64,000 nucleotides of DNA, taken from positions 1-64,000 of the forward strand of contig CAZYFI010000001.1 in the NCBI GenBank assembly GCA_964646985.1. Reading direction: 5' to 3'. The notes below the pieces were generated by a model. The model saw only the letters and a program-made list of their open reading frames with translations, was not told the DNA's origin and searched no databases. This document shows, piece after piece, positions 1 through 7,773 of this stretch. The position numbers were made by a program, and so were the translations under genes. This stretch comes from UBA2253 sp964646985. Its GTDB lineage: Bacteria > Bacillota_I > Bacilli_A > ML615J-28 > CAG-698. The number at the start of each line of letters is the position of its first letter. Within the stretch, counting starts at the first letter, position 1.

Positions 1-54
1 CTCGGAGAGAGTGGATTTACAGTCCACCGCGTTTAGCCACTTCGCTACCCCACC
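1..54 (-). tRNA. tRNA-Tyr (GUA), 5' part
   Basis: Read on the minus strand from 54, the sequence gives a seven-base acceptor half (GGTGGGG), T8, A9, a D arm with GCGAAGTGGCTAAACGC, and an anticodon loop CTGTAAA with anticodon GTA. The stem then runs into the start of a long class II variable arm at the window edge. The T arm and 3' end lie outside the window, so this is a partial gene. The class II shape plus GTA anticodon makes tyrosine the clear assignment. Confidence 0.93.
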
Positions 55-138
55 ATAATATCATTTTTACTGTCTCAATATTTTACTACAATTTTCCTAA
101 AAAATCAAGGTTTTTGTTTACTTTTTCCACAACAATTT

Positions 139-167
139 ATAAAGCACTCTAAACATAGAGTGCTTTA
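139..167 (-). terminator. Hairpin downstream of the zinc-binding lipoprotein gene
   Basis: A 10-bp perfect stem (AAAGCACTCT / AGAGTGCTTT) with a six-base loop lies just after the stop at 172. The following tract on the minus strand is T-rich but broken, so it is a moderate intrinsic terminator. Confidence 0.6.
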
Positions 168-171
168 TCTT

Positions 172-1122
172 TTATAGTTTAGGAAGAATAATTCCAATCA
201 AACGAATATTCTCACGCATAATCGAAAAATAATCCATTCCGTCTTCATCTTCTTCACTTGTAATTGTTCCTAAATGGTGTAAACTAATTTTAGCACTAGA
301 ATCAAGTTTTAGCGCTGAAAGATATTGCGATACAATAGATGATTCCATTTCGTTTTTGGAAACGATAATGTGCTTGATATTTAACTCTTTTGCAAGAGCA
401 ATTTTTTGTTCTATTTCTTGAGGGACAACATCAGAACTTTCATTATCATTGCGAAGTTTAATGCGCTCAATCCCATATTTAATTGTCCAGTAAACATAAG
501 CATCGTGGTCAACCATAATGGTCTTATTGGCGATATTGGTGTTATCAACGGTATCTTTGAATTCTTGATCAACCAATGTTAGTTCTGCTTTTAAATTTTG
601 TGTGTTGGTTGTGAAAAAATCTATGTCTTCTTGTGATAACGTAAACCGCTCTAAAATATTGCTAAGAACGGTATCAGCCATAATAATCATTTTATTTGGG
701 TCAAGCCAAATATGGGGATCATAAAATTTACTCTCATCAGTGATATCACCGTGAATCGTTTCTGCCAAATCGGTGCTATTAAGCAACACAACTAATATAT
801 TATGACTTAATGCGATGGTTGGAACATTAGCAAGCGTGGAGTCTTTCGCTCTTTCAATGAATATTTCTAATCCTAATCCAATATAAAAAATTAAGTTTGC
901 TTTTGACATATTAATTAAATCTTTGGGATTTGATTCATAATCATGGACATCTTTCCCACGTGGATAAATTGATTTTACTTTTAAACGATCTTGGACAATT
1001 TCCGTCACCAAAAATTCAACAGGATATATTGTTGTATAGATGTCGATTTCTTCCTCCTCGCCATCACAAGCAACAAAGAATACTGCTAGAACTAATAATA
1101 CTAATATCAACCACTTTTTCAT
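172..1122 (-). CDS. Metal (zinc-type) ABC transporter substrate-binding lipoprotein, ZnuA/AdcA family
   Basis: The 316-residue protein should capture zinc (or manganese) outside the membrane and hand it to an ABC-3 type importer. It starts with a lipoprotein signal peptide whose lipobox is FVAC, with the lipidated Cys at residue 19. Candidate metal ligands are His60 in the KDVHDYE segment, His137 in DPHIWLDP and His206 in VDHDAY, the three-His pattern of cluster A-I binding proteins. The acidic stretch EEEE right after the Cys and the short His-poor loop between residues 115 and 135 differ from the long His-rich loop of many ZnuA proteins. The gene follows a small membrane protein gene by 10 bases and shares its promoter. 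A matching ATPase and permease lie 48 kb away at 49640-51180. The metal specificity is inferred. Confidence 0.85.
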   Translation of the reverse strand: MKKWLILVLLVLAVFFVACDGEEEEIDIYTTIYPVEFLVTEIVQDRLKVKSIYPRGKDVHDYESNPKDLINMSKANLIFYIGLGLEIFIERAKDSTLANVPTIALSHNILVVLLNSTDLAETIHGDITDESKFYDPHIWLDPNKMIIMADTVLSNILERFTLSQEDIDFFTTNTQNLKAELTLVDQEFKDTVDNTNIANKTIMVDHDAYVYWTIKYGIERIKLRNDNESSDVVPQEIEQKIALAKELNIKHIIVSKNEMESSIVSQYLSALKLDSSAKISLHHLGTITSEEDEDGMDYFSIMRENIRLIGIILPKL

Positions 1123-1132
1123 ATTTATCCTC

Positions 1133-1675
1133 TTAATCTAATATTTTTTCTTTAAAATTAGCTTTGCTTACAATTTGATAATCATAAACTTGTTCGCCTT
1201 CTTGTATGATAGCAATTTCTGACTCGTTCAAATATTTTTGAATTTTCTCTGTTGATGGGTCAAGAACCACTATTTTCCTTACGGGCTTTTCCATTTTCAC
1301 ATCCCATTTTAAAAAGCTTTCTGCTTCTGTTAAATAGCGATTATAAACATAACGTCTACCTGGTCGTTTTGGAGAACCACCATAATGTAAGTGTAAGGTA
1401 AACCGATTATTGATTGTCAATGACGAATTACCTGGAATTAATATCATTTTGATCAAGATGATCTCATCTTCATTTTCTAAAACAAAATCAGCACGCTTTA
1501 AAAACCCACGTGATAATTGATAATCATTATCAAATGTGCACTCTTCTAAATGTTTGTACATTTGTTGGTTTTTTACAATGGGAATGATAATTTCCCAAAC
1601 CAAAAACAAAACTGCAGCCAAACCAAAAATAATGATTATTAAATAAAATTCAGAAAAAAAAGACAACATATTCAT
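1133..1675 (-). CDS. Membrane-anchored protein of unknown function
   Basis: This 180-residue protein has one strong N-terminal membrane segment (about residues 9-33) followed by a soluble domain rich in alternating beta-type and charged stretches. I do not recognise the family. The soluble part has a Gly-Ser-Pro-Lys-Arg-Pro-Gly-Arg-Arg basic loop near residues 100-108. The start is supported by a GGTGAG ribosome site five bases upstream of the ATG and by a near-perfect promoter at 1694-1723. It is the first gene of a two-gene unit with the metal-binding lipoprotein downstream, so a role linked to that lipoprotein or to the envelope is possible, but this is only context. Confidence 0.7.
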   Translation of the reverse strand: MNMLSFFSEFYLIIIIFGLAAVLFLVWEIIIPIVKNQQMYKHLEECTFDNDYQLSRGFLKRADFVLENEDEIILIKMILIPGNSSLTINNRFTLHLHYGGSPKRPGRRYVYNRYLTEAESFLKWDVKMEKPVRKIVVLDPSTEKIQKYLNESEIAIIQEGEQVYDYQIVSKANFKEKILD

Positions 1676-1693
1676 AACTACTCACCTTATAGT

Positions 1694-1723
1694 ATTATAC
1701 ATTAATTCAGAATATATTGTCAA
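1694..1723 (-). promoter_or_regulatory. Consensus sigma-A promoter for the membrane protein / metal-binding lipoprotein unit
   Basis: On the minus strand TTGACA (1718-1723) and TATAAT (1694-1699) are separated by 18 bases. Both hexamers match the consensus exactly, about 20 bases upstream of the ATG at 1675. Confidence 0.85.
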
Positions 1724-1787
1724 ACGATATAAAAATTGTTTTTTTATGGTATAATAGAACATATGCAAAGTACACAAGGGGGATTTT

Positions 1788-2516
1788 ATGCTTGTTTTTC
1801 TTGATATCACCTTTCGGGATATTCTTTTTCCACTATTCATTATATTTTTGATTATTACATCAACTTTCTTTATTCTTCTTTTGATTTATATTGCGAAATA
1901 CTTGCGTATATCCATTTACCAAAAAGCAAAACAATATTATGAATTAAATCATAGGGTTCCAGAAAAACAAGTCGTTTTTGTTGGAGATTCTTTGACTGAG
2001 TTTTTTAAAATCCACGAATTCTTTCCAAAGCTTGGGGTCTATAATCGTGGGATTGCCTCTGATACCACTGTTGGTGTCATCAATCGCTTGCATGATAATG
2101 TCATTGTGCTAAATCCAAGAAAAGTGTTTGTACAAATAGGAACAAATGATATTAGTGCTAGGACCAAACCCCACATCATTATCAAAAACATCAAACAAAT
2201 CTTAACTGAATTACAGCTAAAACTTCCTCAAGCAAAAATTTATTTTTTATCGCTTTATCCAGTCAATCCCAAAGCTGTTATTTTTTCACCATTTTTTGTT
2301 TTTCCAAGAACAAACAAACTAATTAAAAGCATGAATACCGAATTAGAACTTTTTTGCAATCAAAAAAATATTCCTTATATTAATATATATGATCATTTAA
2401 TAGATGAAAAAGGGTTATTAAAAAAGACTTATACTGTAGAAGGATTACACATAAGTTACGAAGGATATTCTGTAATTGCAAATATGATTGAACCTTTGTT
2501 ATGCGGCAATGATTGA
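1788..2516 (+). CDS. GDSL/SGNH-family hydrolase with N-terminal membrane anchor
   Basis: The 242-residue protein has an N-terminal membrane helix (about residues 12-36) and an SGNH hydrolase domain. Block I is GDSLT with the nucleophile Ser68. The GTND block with Asn120 helps form the oxyanion hole. The C-terminal EGLHIS block holds His221; the usual Asp of the DxxH pair appears as Glu218. Members of this family cleave esters of lipids, sugars or acyl chains; the substrate here is not visible. The charge pattern suggests an enzyme held at the membrane. A TATAAT box lies at 1750-1755 and a GGGGG ribosome site precedes the ATG. The lysS promoter overlaps its 3' end. Confidence 0.8.
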   Translation: MLVFLDITFRDILFPLFIIFLIITSTFFILLLIYIAKYLRISIYQKAKQYYELNHRVPEKQVVFVGDSLTEFFKIHEFFPKLGVYNRGIASDTTVGVINRLHDNVIVLNPRKVFVQIGTNDISARTKPHIIIKNIKQILTELQLKLPQAKIYFLSLYPVNPKAVIFSPFFVFPRTNKLIKSMNTELELFCNQKNIPYINIYDHLIDEKGLLKKTYTVEGLHISYEGYSVIANMIEPLLCGND

Positions 2517-2522
2517 TTTTCA

Positions 2523-2550
2523 TTGTCTTTTTTCTTTTTTATGGTATAAT
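2523..2550 (+). promoter_or_regulatory. Promoter of lysS
   Basis: TTGTCT (2523-2528) and a perfect TATAAT (2545-2550) are spaced by 16 bases, right after the stop of the hydrolase gene. This argues that lysS starts at 2576, not at an upstream in-frame codon at 2513. Confidence 0.8.
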
Positions 2551-2575
2551 AAGGAATCAAAATAGAGGTGAAATC

Positions 2576-4063
2576 ATGGATAATCAAATGAATTTAACAG
2601 ATCAAGAATTAGTACGTCGCAACAAAGCCGAAGAACTAAAAGCACGAGGAATCGAACCTTTTGGCAAAGCTTATCAAAGAACAAGTGATTCTTGTAAAAT
2701 AAAAACACAATATGAATCTTATACCAAAGAACAGCTTCATGATTTAAATGCAACTGCCAGTGTCGCAGGTAGAATCATGACAAGACGAGTAAAAGGCAAA
2801 GCCGGCTTCATGCATATTCAAGATCGCTATGGACAATTACAAATTTATGTTCGCAGCGATATGATTTCCGAAGACGAATTCGAAACCTTTAAAAAAGGCG
2901 ATATTGGCGATATTGTTGGTATCGAAGGATTCATCATACGCACTGATACAGGTGAGTTAACAGTTAAAGCCACTAAGTATACACACTTAACAAAAGCATT
3001 GCGCCCACTTCCTGAGAAATTTCACGGGTTACAAGACAAAGAAGAAGCAAGAAGACATCGCTATGTTGATTTAATCGTAAACGATGATGCAAAACGCATT
3101 GCTTTCTTGCGTCCAAAAATCATTCGCTCTTTCCAAAAATTCTTTGATGAAAGAGGGTTTGTGGAAGTGGAAACACCGATTTTACAGCCTATTTTAGGTG
3201 GTGCAAATGCCAGACCTTTTGTGACACATCACAATACCTTAGATATGGATTTTTATTTACGCATTGCAACCGAACTGCCTTTAAAACGCTTAATTGTTGG
3301 CGGAATGGAAGCAGTCTATGAAATTGGACGTTTGTTTAGAAATGAAGGCATGGATGCAACGCACAATCCTGAATTTACAACAGTAGAGGCTTATCTTGCT
3401 TACTCCGACATGGAAGGAATGATGGACTTAATTGAAGATTGTTTTTGTTTCTTAACCAAAGAAGTACTTGGTACTCAGACTTTCAATTATCAAGGCAATG
3501 ATCTTCGTTTTGATTTGCCATTTCGCCGTGTGCACATGGTTGATGCTATTAAAGAACAAACCAACATTGATTTCTTCCAAGTTGCTACCTTAGAGGAAGC
3601 GATTGAACTTGCAAAGAAGCATGAAATCGTCTTAACAAAACACGAGCAAGCTTTTGGTCATATTATCAATTTATTCTTTGAGAAATATGTTGAAGAAACA
3701 CTAATACAACCAACCTTTGTTTATGGACATCCAATTGAAATCAGTCCACTTGCAAAAAAGAGTATTGACCCTCGTTTTACAGAACGGTTTGAATTGTTTA
3801 TCAACAAAAAGGAATTTGCCAATGCTTTTTCAGAACTAAATGATCCAATTGACCAAAGAGAACGTTTTGAAAACCAAATGAAAGAAAAAGATTTAGGCAA
3901 TGATGAGGCAACAGAAATGGATCATGATTTTGTAGAAGCATTAGAATACGGCATGGCTCCTACTGGCGGTTTAGGGATTGGCATTGACCGAACTGTTATG
4001 TTATTGACAGGGTGTGATTCTATTCGTGATGTTTTGCTTTTCCCCCACATGCGTCAAAAATAA
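2576..4063 (+). CDS. lysS: Lysyl-tRNA synthetase, class II
   Basis: The enzyme charges tRNA-Lys with lysine in the cytoplasm. The protein is about 495 residues, the usual class II LysRS length. An N-terminal OB-fold anticodon-binding domain (roughly residues 45-140) is followed by the class II core. Motif 2 is seen as FRNEGMDATHNPEFT, and motif 3 as GGLGIGIDRTVML near the C-terminus. I chose the ATG at 2576 because GAGGTG sits six bases upstream and the family start (DxELxRRxKAEELKARGIEPFG) follows; the open frame continues upstream to 2513 but would overlap the promoter. It stands alone, between its own promoter and a terminator at 4074. Confidence 0.97.
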   Translation: MDNQMNLTDQELVRRNKAEELKARGIEPFGKAYQRTSDSCKIKTQYESYTKEQLHDLNATASVAGRIMTRRVKGKAGFMHIQDRYGQLQIYVRSDMISEDEFETFKKGDIGDIVGIEGFIIRTDTGELTVKATKYTHLTKALRPLPEKFHGLQDKEEARRHRYVDLIVNDDAKRIAFLRPKIIRSFQKFFDERGFVEVETPILQPILGGANARPFVTHHNTLDMDFYLRIATELPLKRLIVGGMEAVYEIGRLFRNEGMDATHNPEFTTVEAYLAYSDMEGMMDLIEDCFCFLTKEVLGTQTFNYQGNDLRFDLPFRRVHMVDAIKEQTNIDFFQVATLEEAIELAKKHEIVLTKHEQAFGHIINLFFEKYVEETLIQPTFVYGHPIEISPLAKKSIDPRFTERFELFINKKEFANAFSELNDPIDQRERFENQMKEKDLGNDEATEMDHDFVEALEYGMAPTGGLGIGIDRTVMLLTGCDSIRDVLLFPHMRQK

Positions 4064-4073
4064 TATGATATGC

Positions 4074-4106
4074 AAAAAGAACGATGTAAAAATCGTTCTT
4101 TTTTTA
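4074..4106. terminator. Bidirectional terminator between lysS and a convergent gene
   Basis: AAAGAACGAT and ATCGTTCTTT form a 10-bp stem around a short A-rich loop, flanked by an A run on one side and a T run on the other. It can end transcription from both directions and nearly reaches the stop codon at 4104. Confidence 0.85.
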
Positions 4107-4634
4107 TAACTGCAGTTCTTCTACAATCATAGCAAATATTTCTATTGTTGTGTTGATTCCATCTAATGCCAACATTTGAATGCGCCAATCATAATCATCA
4201 AACAAAGCGACATCATATGGTAATTTAGAAATGAGTTTTTGTTCTATTTCTTCAAAAATAGTAGAAAGCACTGCTTTTCTTTCTTGGGTTAGCAATTCTT
4301 TTTCTTTGAGTGTTTCTTCTAAATCATCAATGTATAATAAATAATTGATTAAACTTGCATAGTGAGAAAAAGCAATGATGTCTTGATGGAAATATCTTTC
4401 GTATATCAATTGAATCGTTTCCCATTGTTCATGAAAGAAGGAAAAACCAGCATCGAAGATGACTTCTAATTCTTCATCTACTTTTGATTTCTCTGCTACT
4501 AGTTTATCAACATATTCTAAAACAGTAAAAACATCCATTAAGCGATCATAAACCAAAGATTCATTGGTTTTAAACAAACGGATGATGTTTTCATTTTGTT
4601 TGATATAGCCACGATAATCCTCAGTATTAATCAT
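4104..4634 (-). CDS. Helical cytoplasmic protein of unknown function
   Basis: This 176-residue acidic protein appears almost entirely alpha-helical, with no membrane segment, no Cys pairs and no recognised catalytic motif. I do not recognise the family. Its start overlaps by eight bases the stop of the upstream membrane-protein gene, so the two are translationally coupled and probably work together. The ribosome site would lie inside the upstream gene. Confidence 0.65.
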   Translation of the reverse strand: MINTEDYRGYIKQNENIIRLFKTNESLVYDRLMDVFTVLEYVDKLVAEKSKVDEELEVIFDAGFSFFHEQWETIQLIYERYFHQDIIAFSHYASLINYLLYIDDLEETLKEKELLTQERKAVLSTIFEEIEQKLISKLPYDVALFDDYDWRIQMLALDGINTTIEIFAMIVEELQL

Positions 4635-5187
4635 GGTTTTTATCCTTATACATTTTGGAATATTTGGCTTTGCCTTTTTTATTTTTAGGGAAATTTTGTT
4701 GAATCAATTTTCTAAGTAAGGCAACACTACCTTCGGTAATATCTGCTTTCACAATCACAAGCCCACGATCTTTATCAATGTAAAAATAAAAACAATCCAA
4801 CATTTCATAAGCACTTTCGAATTGCTCCCAGCCCAATACGGCTTTGCCTTCTTGGCCTTCAATGCGACGAACAATTTTCGCTTTTGTAAATTCCATTAAT
4901 TCGAGTGATTCCCCACGCTCTTTTTTATTTTGTTTGATGACTTGAAATATTTTTCCAAGTAAAAAAACTGGTATCATTAAAAAGATGAGAATGGCAAAGC
5001 CCCAAGAGATCATGGTATTGGATGGCGTCGCTTCTGGGTCAATCGTATTGGTGATGGCCAAATAAAGCGCCAATACTCCAGCCAACATGTAAAAATAAAA
5101 TGATGCTGATTTTCTAAACATATGAAAATAATAAAACTTACGATGAAACTGGGCGTTATATTTGCTTGCTACTACTACTTTATCCAT
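4627..5187 (-). CDS. Two-TM membrane protein of unknown function
   Basis: The 186-residue protein carries two closely spaced hydrophobic segments (about residues 30-47 and 63-83), then a soluble domain of about 95 residues ending in a very lysine-rich tail. The second half has beta-type segments with IVRRIEGQEG and GLVIVKADI, resembling YcxB-like C-terminal domains of small membrane proteins, but this likeness is weak. It leads a two-gene unit with the helical protein at 4104-4634. A TATAAT box on the minus strand lies at 5214-5219, without a convincing -35 box. Confidence 0.65.
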   Translation of the reverse strand: MDKVVVASKYNAQFHRKFYYFHMFRKSASFYFYMLAGVLALYLAITNTIDPEATPSNTMISWGFAILIFLMIPVFLLGKIFQVIKQNKKERGESLELMEFTKAKIVRRIEGQEGKAVLGWEQFESAYEMLDCFYFYIDKDRGLVIVKADITEGSVALLRKLIQQNFPKNKKGKAKYSKMYKDKNHD

Positions 5188-5270
5188 ATTATACTTCCTT
5201 TTTGTTTTTCAATATTATACCATAAAAGCTACAATTAATAAACACTTTTTCATCCGTTTTTACGCTAATA

Positions 5271-5279
5271 TGTTATAAT
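5271..5279 (+). promoter_or_regulatory. Extended -10 promoter of hslO
   Basis: TGTTATAAT has the TGN extension plus a perfect TATAAT, 20 bases before the chosen start of hslO. No clear -35 hexamer is seen, as is common for extended -10 promoters. Confidence 0.65.
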
Positions 5280-5299
5280 ACTAACAAATGGAGATAATT

Positions 5300-6169
5300 A
5301 TGGATTATTTATTAAAAGCTTTATTATGTGAAGGCCGAGCAAGGGCTTATATCACAAAAACAACCAACATCTTAAATGATGCCATCATCATTCATGATTT
5401 GTGGCCAAGTGCTGCTTCCGTCATGGGAAAGGTTCTTACCATGGGTGTGATTATGGGAACCATGTTGAAAGGGCAAGAAGCACTCACAATTAAAATTAAC
5501 GGAAATGGCCCAATTGGAAATGTCATTGTAGACGGAAATGCTCTTGGAGAAGTAAGAGGTTATGTGGATCATCCACACGTTCACTTTTCTAAAAATAATT
5601 CTTTAGATGATATAACCACTCTTGGCTTTGAAGGCCATTTAGATGTCATCAAAGATTTGCGCTTAAAAGATTTATTTGTTTCTAGTTTGCCTCTACAAAC
5701 CGGTAATTTAGCAAAGGATTTCGCTTACTATTTTACAAAAAGCGAACAAACTCCATCTTTAATTAGTTTAGGCACATCAATAAAAGAAGATAATACAGCC
5801 GAAGCTAGTGGCGGATTGCTCGTGCAATTATTGCCCAATGCATTGGATGAAGATATTGATTATTTAGAAAGTAAAATCCCTTCTTTTTATAATTTATCTA
5901 AACTTTTAAAAGAAAAAGATAATTGTGAAGACATCTTAAAAGAATTGTTTGATTATGATGTCACCATATTAGAATCCATCAATGTTAGTTACAGCTGCCC
6001 TTGTTCAAAAGAAAACTTTTCTCGTGGTATCGCTACTCTTGGCAAAGAGGAAATTGACAAAATCATATTAGAAGACAAACAAGCAGAAATCATTTGTTAT
6101 TATTGTAAAACCCGTTATGTATTTGATGAAAAAGAATTATTAGAAATAAAAGAAGGAGCAACAAAATGA
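5300..6169 (+). CDS. hslO: Hsp33 redox-regulated holdase chaperone
   Basis: Hsp33 is a cytoplasmic chaperone switched on by oxidation of a C-terminal zinc centre. The 289-residue protein keeps the N-terminal core with the conserved start region (DYLLKALLCEGRARAY) and the GNGPIGNV and RGYVDHP segments. The C-terminal zinc site has two pairs, CPC and CYYC, in the last 65 residues, so the redox switch appears intact. I prefer the ATG at 5300 because GGAG lies six bases upstream and family proteins begin at this point; an ATG at 5288 is also in frame. The stop overlaps the start of the peptidase gene by four bases. In Bacillus hslO follows ftsH, and ftsH is in this region too. Confidence 0.95.
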   Translation: MDYLLKALLCEGRARAYITKTTNILNDAIIIHDLWPSAASVMGKVLTMGVIMGTMLKGQEALTIKINGNGPIGNVIVDGNALGEVRGYVDHPHVHFSKNNSLDDITTLGFEGHLDVIKDLRLKDLFVSSLPLQTGNLAKDFAYYFTKSEQTPSLISLGTSIKEDNTAEASGGLLVQLLPNALDEDIDYLESKIPSFYNLSKLLKEKDNCEDILKELFDYDVTILESINVSYSCPCSKENFSRGIATLGKEEIDKIILEDKQAEIICYYCKTRYVFDEKELLEIKEGATK

Positions 6170-7191
6170 ACATTTTAGCGTTTGCAAAACAAATTTTAGA
6201 AATCCCAAGTCCTAGTGGTTATACCAAAAACATCATCGAATTCTTAGCCAATTATTGCCAACAAAAACACATGTCTTATGAAATTACCCGAAAAGGAAAT
6301 TTGGTTATTTATTTTCCTGGAGAAGACAATTATCAAATCGGCTTGAGTGCACACGTTGATACCTTAGGCGCAATGGTTCGATCGATTTCTTCTGATGGAA
6401 CACTAAAGTTTTCTACCATTGGCGGACCAATTCTGCCTACTTATGATGGCGAATATTGTATGGTGTTAACCAGGGATGGAAAAACATTCCATGGCACTTT
6501 TTTATCCAATTCGCCTGCTGCTCATGTTTTTAAAGATGCAACCACCCTTCCACGCAATCAAGAAACCATGCACATCCGTTTAGATGAAAATGTGAAAGAC
6601 AAAGAAGATGTAATAAAATGTGGCATTGGACCCGGTGATTTCATTGCTGTTGATCCAAAAACGGTCATTACGGAATCTGGTTTTATCAAATCACGATTCT
6701 TAGATGATAAAATTAGTGTTGCCATTTTGTTTGCCTTGATGGATCATATTCAAACAACCAAAATGAAACTAAAACATTCTTTGACGTTCATCATTTCTAC
6801 CTATGAAGAAGTGGGCCATGGAGCAACATCTATTCCTGATTTAAATGAGATGATTGCTGTTGATATGGGGTGCATTGGTGAAGACTTAAGTTGTACAGAA
6901 TATGATGTTTCGATTTGTGCAAAAGACAGCTTCAGTCCCTATGATTTTGATCTTACAAATCAATTGGTAGCAGTTGCAAAAAAAGCCAAACTTCCCTATG
7001 TGTTAGATATCTATCCTTATTACGCTTCCGATGTTTCCGCAGCTTTACGAGGAGGAAACAACATCAAAGGTGGACTCATTGGTCCTGGCGTCAGTGCTTC
7101 ACACGGAATGGAACGAACACATCAAGATGCAGTAGCTGCAACATTACAATTATTGATTGCTTATTTATCCCAATCAAACAAAAACTCTTAA
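6166..7191 (+). CDS. M42-family aminopeptidase (glutamyl aminopeptidase / deblocking type)
   Basis: M42 enzymes are two-metal cytoplasmic aminopeptidases that trim peptides from protein breakdown. The 341-residue length is typical. The metal and catalytic set is visible: the HVD of SAHVDTLG, the DD of FLDDKIS, the EE of STYEEVGHG, the Asp of AVDMGCIG and the final His in HGMERTH. A short inserted loop (residues about 65-165) is the family's lid domain. The start overlaps the hslO stop as ATGA, so translation is coupled. The stop codon lies inside a terminator hairpin shared with the convergent maf gene. Confidence 0.92.
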   Translation: MNILAFAKQILEIPSPSGYTKNIIEFLANYCQQKHMSYEITRKGNLVIYFPGEDNYQIGLSAHVDTLGAMVRSISSDGTLKFSTIGGPILPTYDGEYCMVLTRDGKTFHGTFLSNSPAAHVFKDATTLPRNQETMHIRLDENVKDKEDVIKCGIGPGDFIAVDPKTVITESGFIKSRFLDDKISVAILFALMDHIQTTKMKLKHSLTFIISTYEEVGHGATSIPDLNEMIAVDMGCIGEDLSCTEYDVSICAKDSFSPYDFDLTNQLVAVAKKAKLPYVLDIYPYYASDVSAALRGGNNIKGGLIGPGVSASHGMERTHQDAVAATLQLLIAYLSQSNKNS

Positions 7192-7213
7192 AGGAAAACT
7201 TTAAGAGTTTTTT
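7181..7213. terminator. Shared bidirectional terminator inside two convergent stop codons
   Basis: AAAACTCTTAAAG pairs with CTTTAAGAGTTTT around a four-base loop, with T runs in both directions. The stop codons of the M42 gene (7189-7191) and of maf (7188-7190) both lie in its left arm. Confidence 0.85.
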
Positions 7214-7772
7214 CATTTCTTTGTATTTCTTTTATTACTTTCATCAAACGATGAATTGGCAATCCCATAACATTGTAATAATCTCCATTGATGCTTTTCA
7301 CATACATTCCAAAAAAACCTTGAATCCCATAAGCTCCTGCTTTGTCATAAGGTTCTTCTGTACTGATGTATTGTTCGATTTCTTCTTCAGTTAATTGATC
7401 AATGGTAACTTGCGTTCTACTAACAAACCATTTTTGCATGTTTTGATAGCGCACAAAAACCCCAGTGTATACATCATGGGTTCTACCAGAAAGTTTTTTT
7501 ATCATTTGATACGCTTCGCTTTTGTTTTTTGGTTTTCCCAAAATGACTTGATCGACACAAACAATGGTATCCGCACAAATCACCAAATCGTCTTTGTGTC
7601 TTAAAAATACTTCATTGCCTTTTCGTTTTGCAAGCTGGATGACATAATCTTTGGGATTTTTATAATTTGTAATCGTTTCATCAACCAATGCTTCATCGAT
7701 GCGAAAGGATATGTTACACTGTTGTAATAATTCTTTTCTTCTTGGTGATCTTGATCCTAGGATAATATCCAT
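7188..7772 (-). CDS. maf: Maf-family nucleoside triphosphate pyrophosphatase
   Basis: Maf proteins hydrolyse non-canonical or modified nucleoside triphosphates (dTTP/UTP class) to the monophosphate. The 194-residue protein begins with the family signature GSRSPRRKELL, continues with ADTIV and LGKPKN, and has the GKSGRT-like LSGRTHDVYTGV segment and the EPYDKAGAYGIQG segment with the catalytic Asp/Lys. It is the last gene of the GDPD-GH4-kinase-maf unit, one base after the kinase stop. Confidence 0.93.
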   Translation of the reverse strand: MDIILGSRSPRRKELLQQCNISFRIDEALVDETITNYKNPKDYVIQLAKRKGNEVFLRHKDDLVICADTIVCVDQVILGKPKNKSEAYQMIKKLSGRTHDVYTGVFVRYQNMQKWFVSRTQVTIDQLTEEEIEQYISTEEPYDKAGAYGIQGFFGMYVKSINGDYYNVMGLPIHRLMKVIKEIQRNEKTLKVFL

Positions 7773-7773
7773 A

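Noticed and set aside
2513..2575. Upstream in-frame start for lysS
   Set aside because: The stretch contains the lysS promoter and the product would lack family similarity there.
2517..2575. T-box leader upstream of lysS
   Set aside because: There are only about 25 bases between the promoter and the ATG, too short for a T-box.
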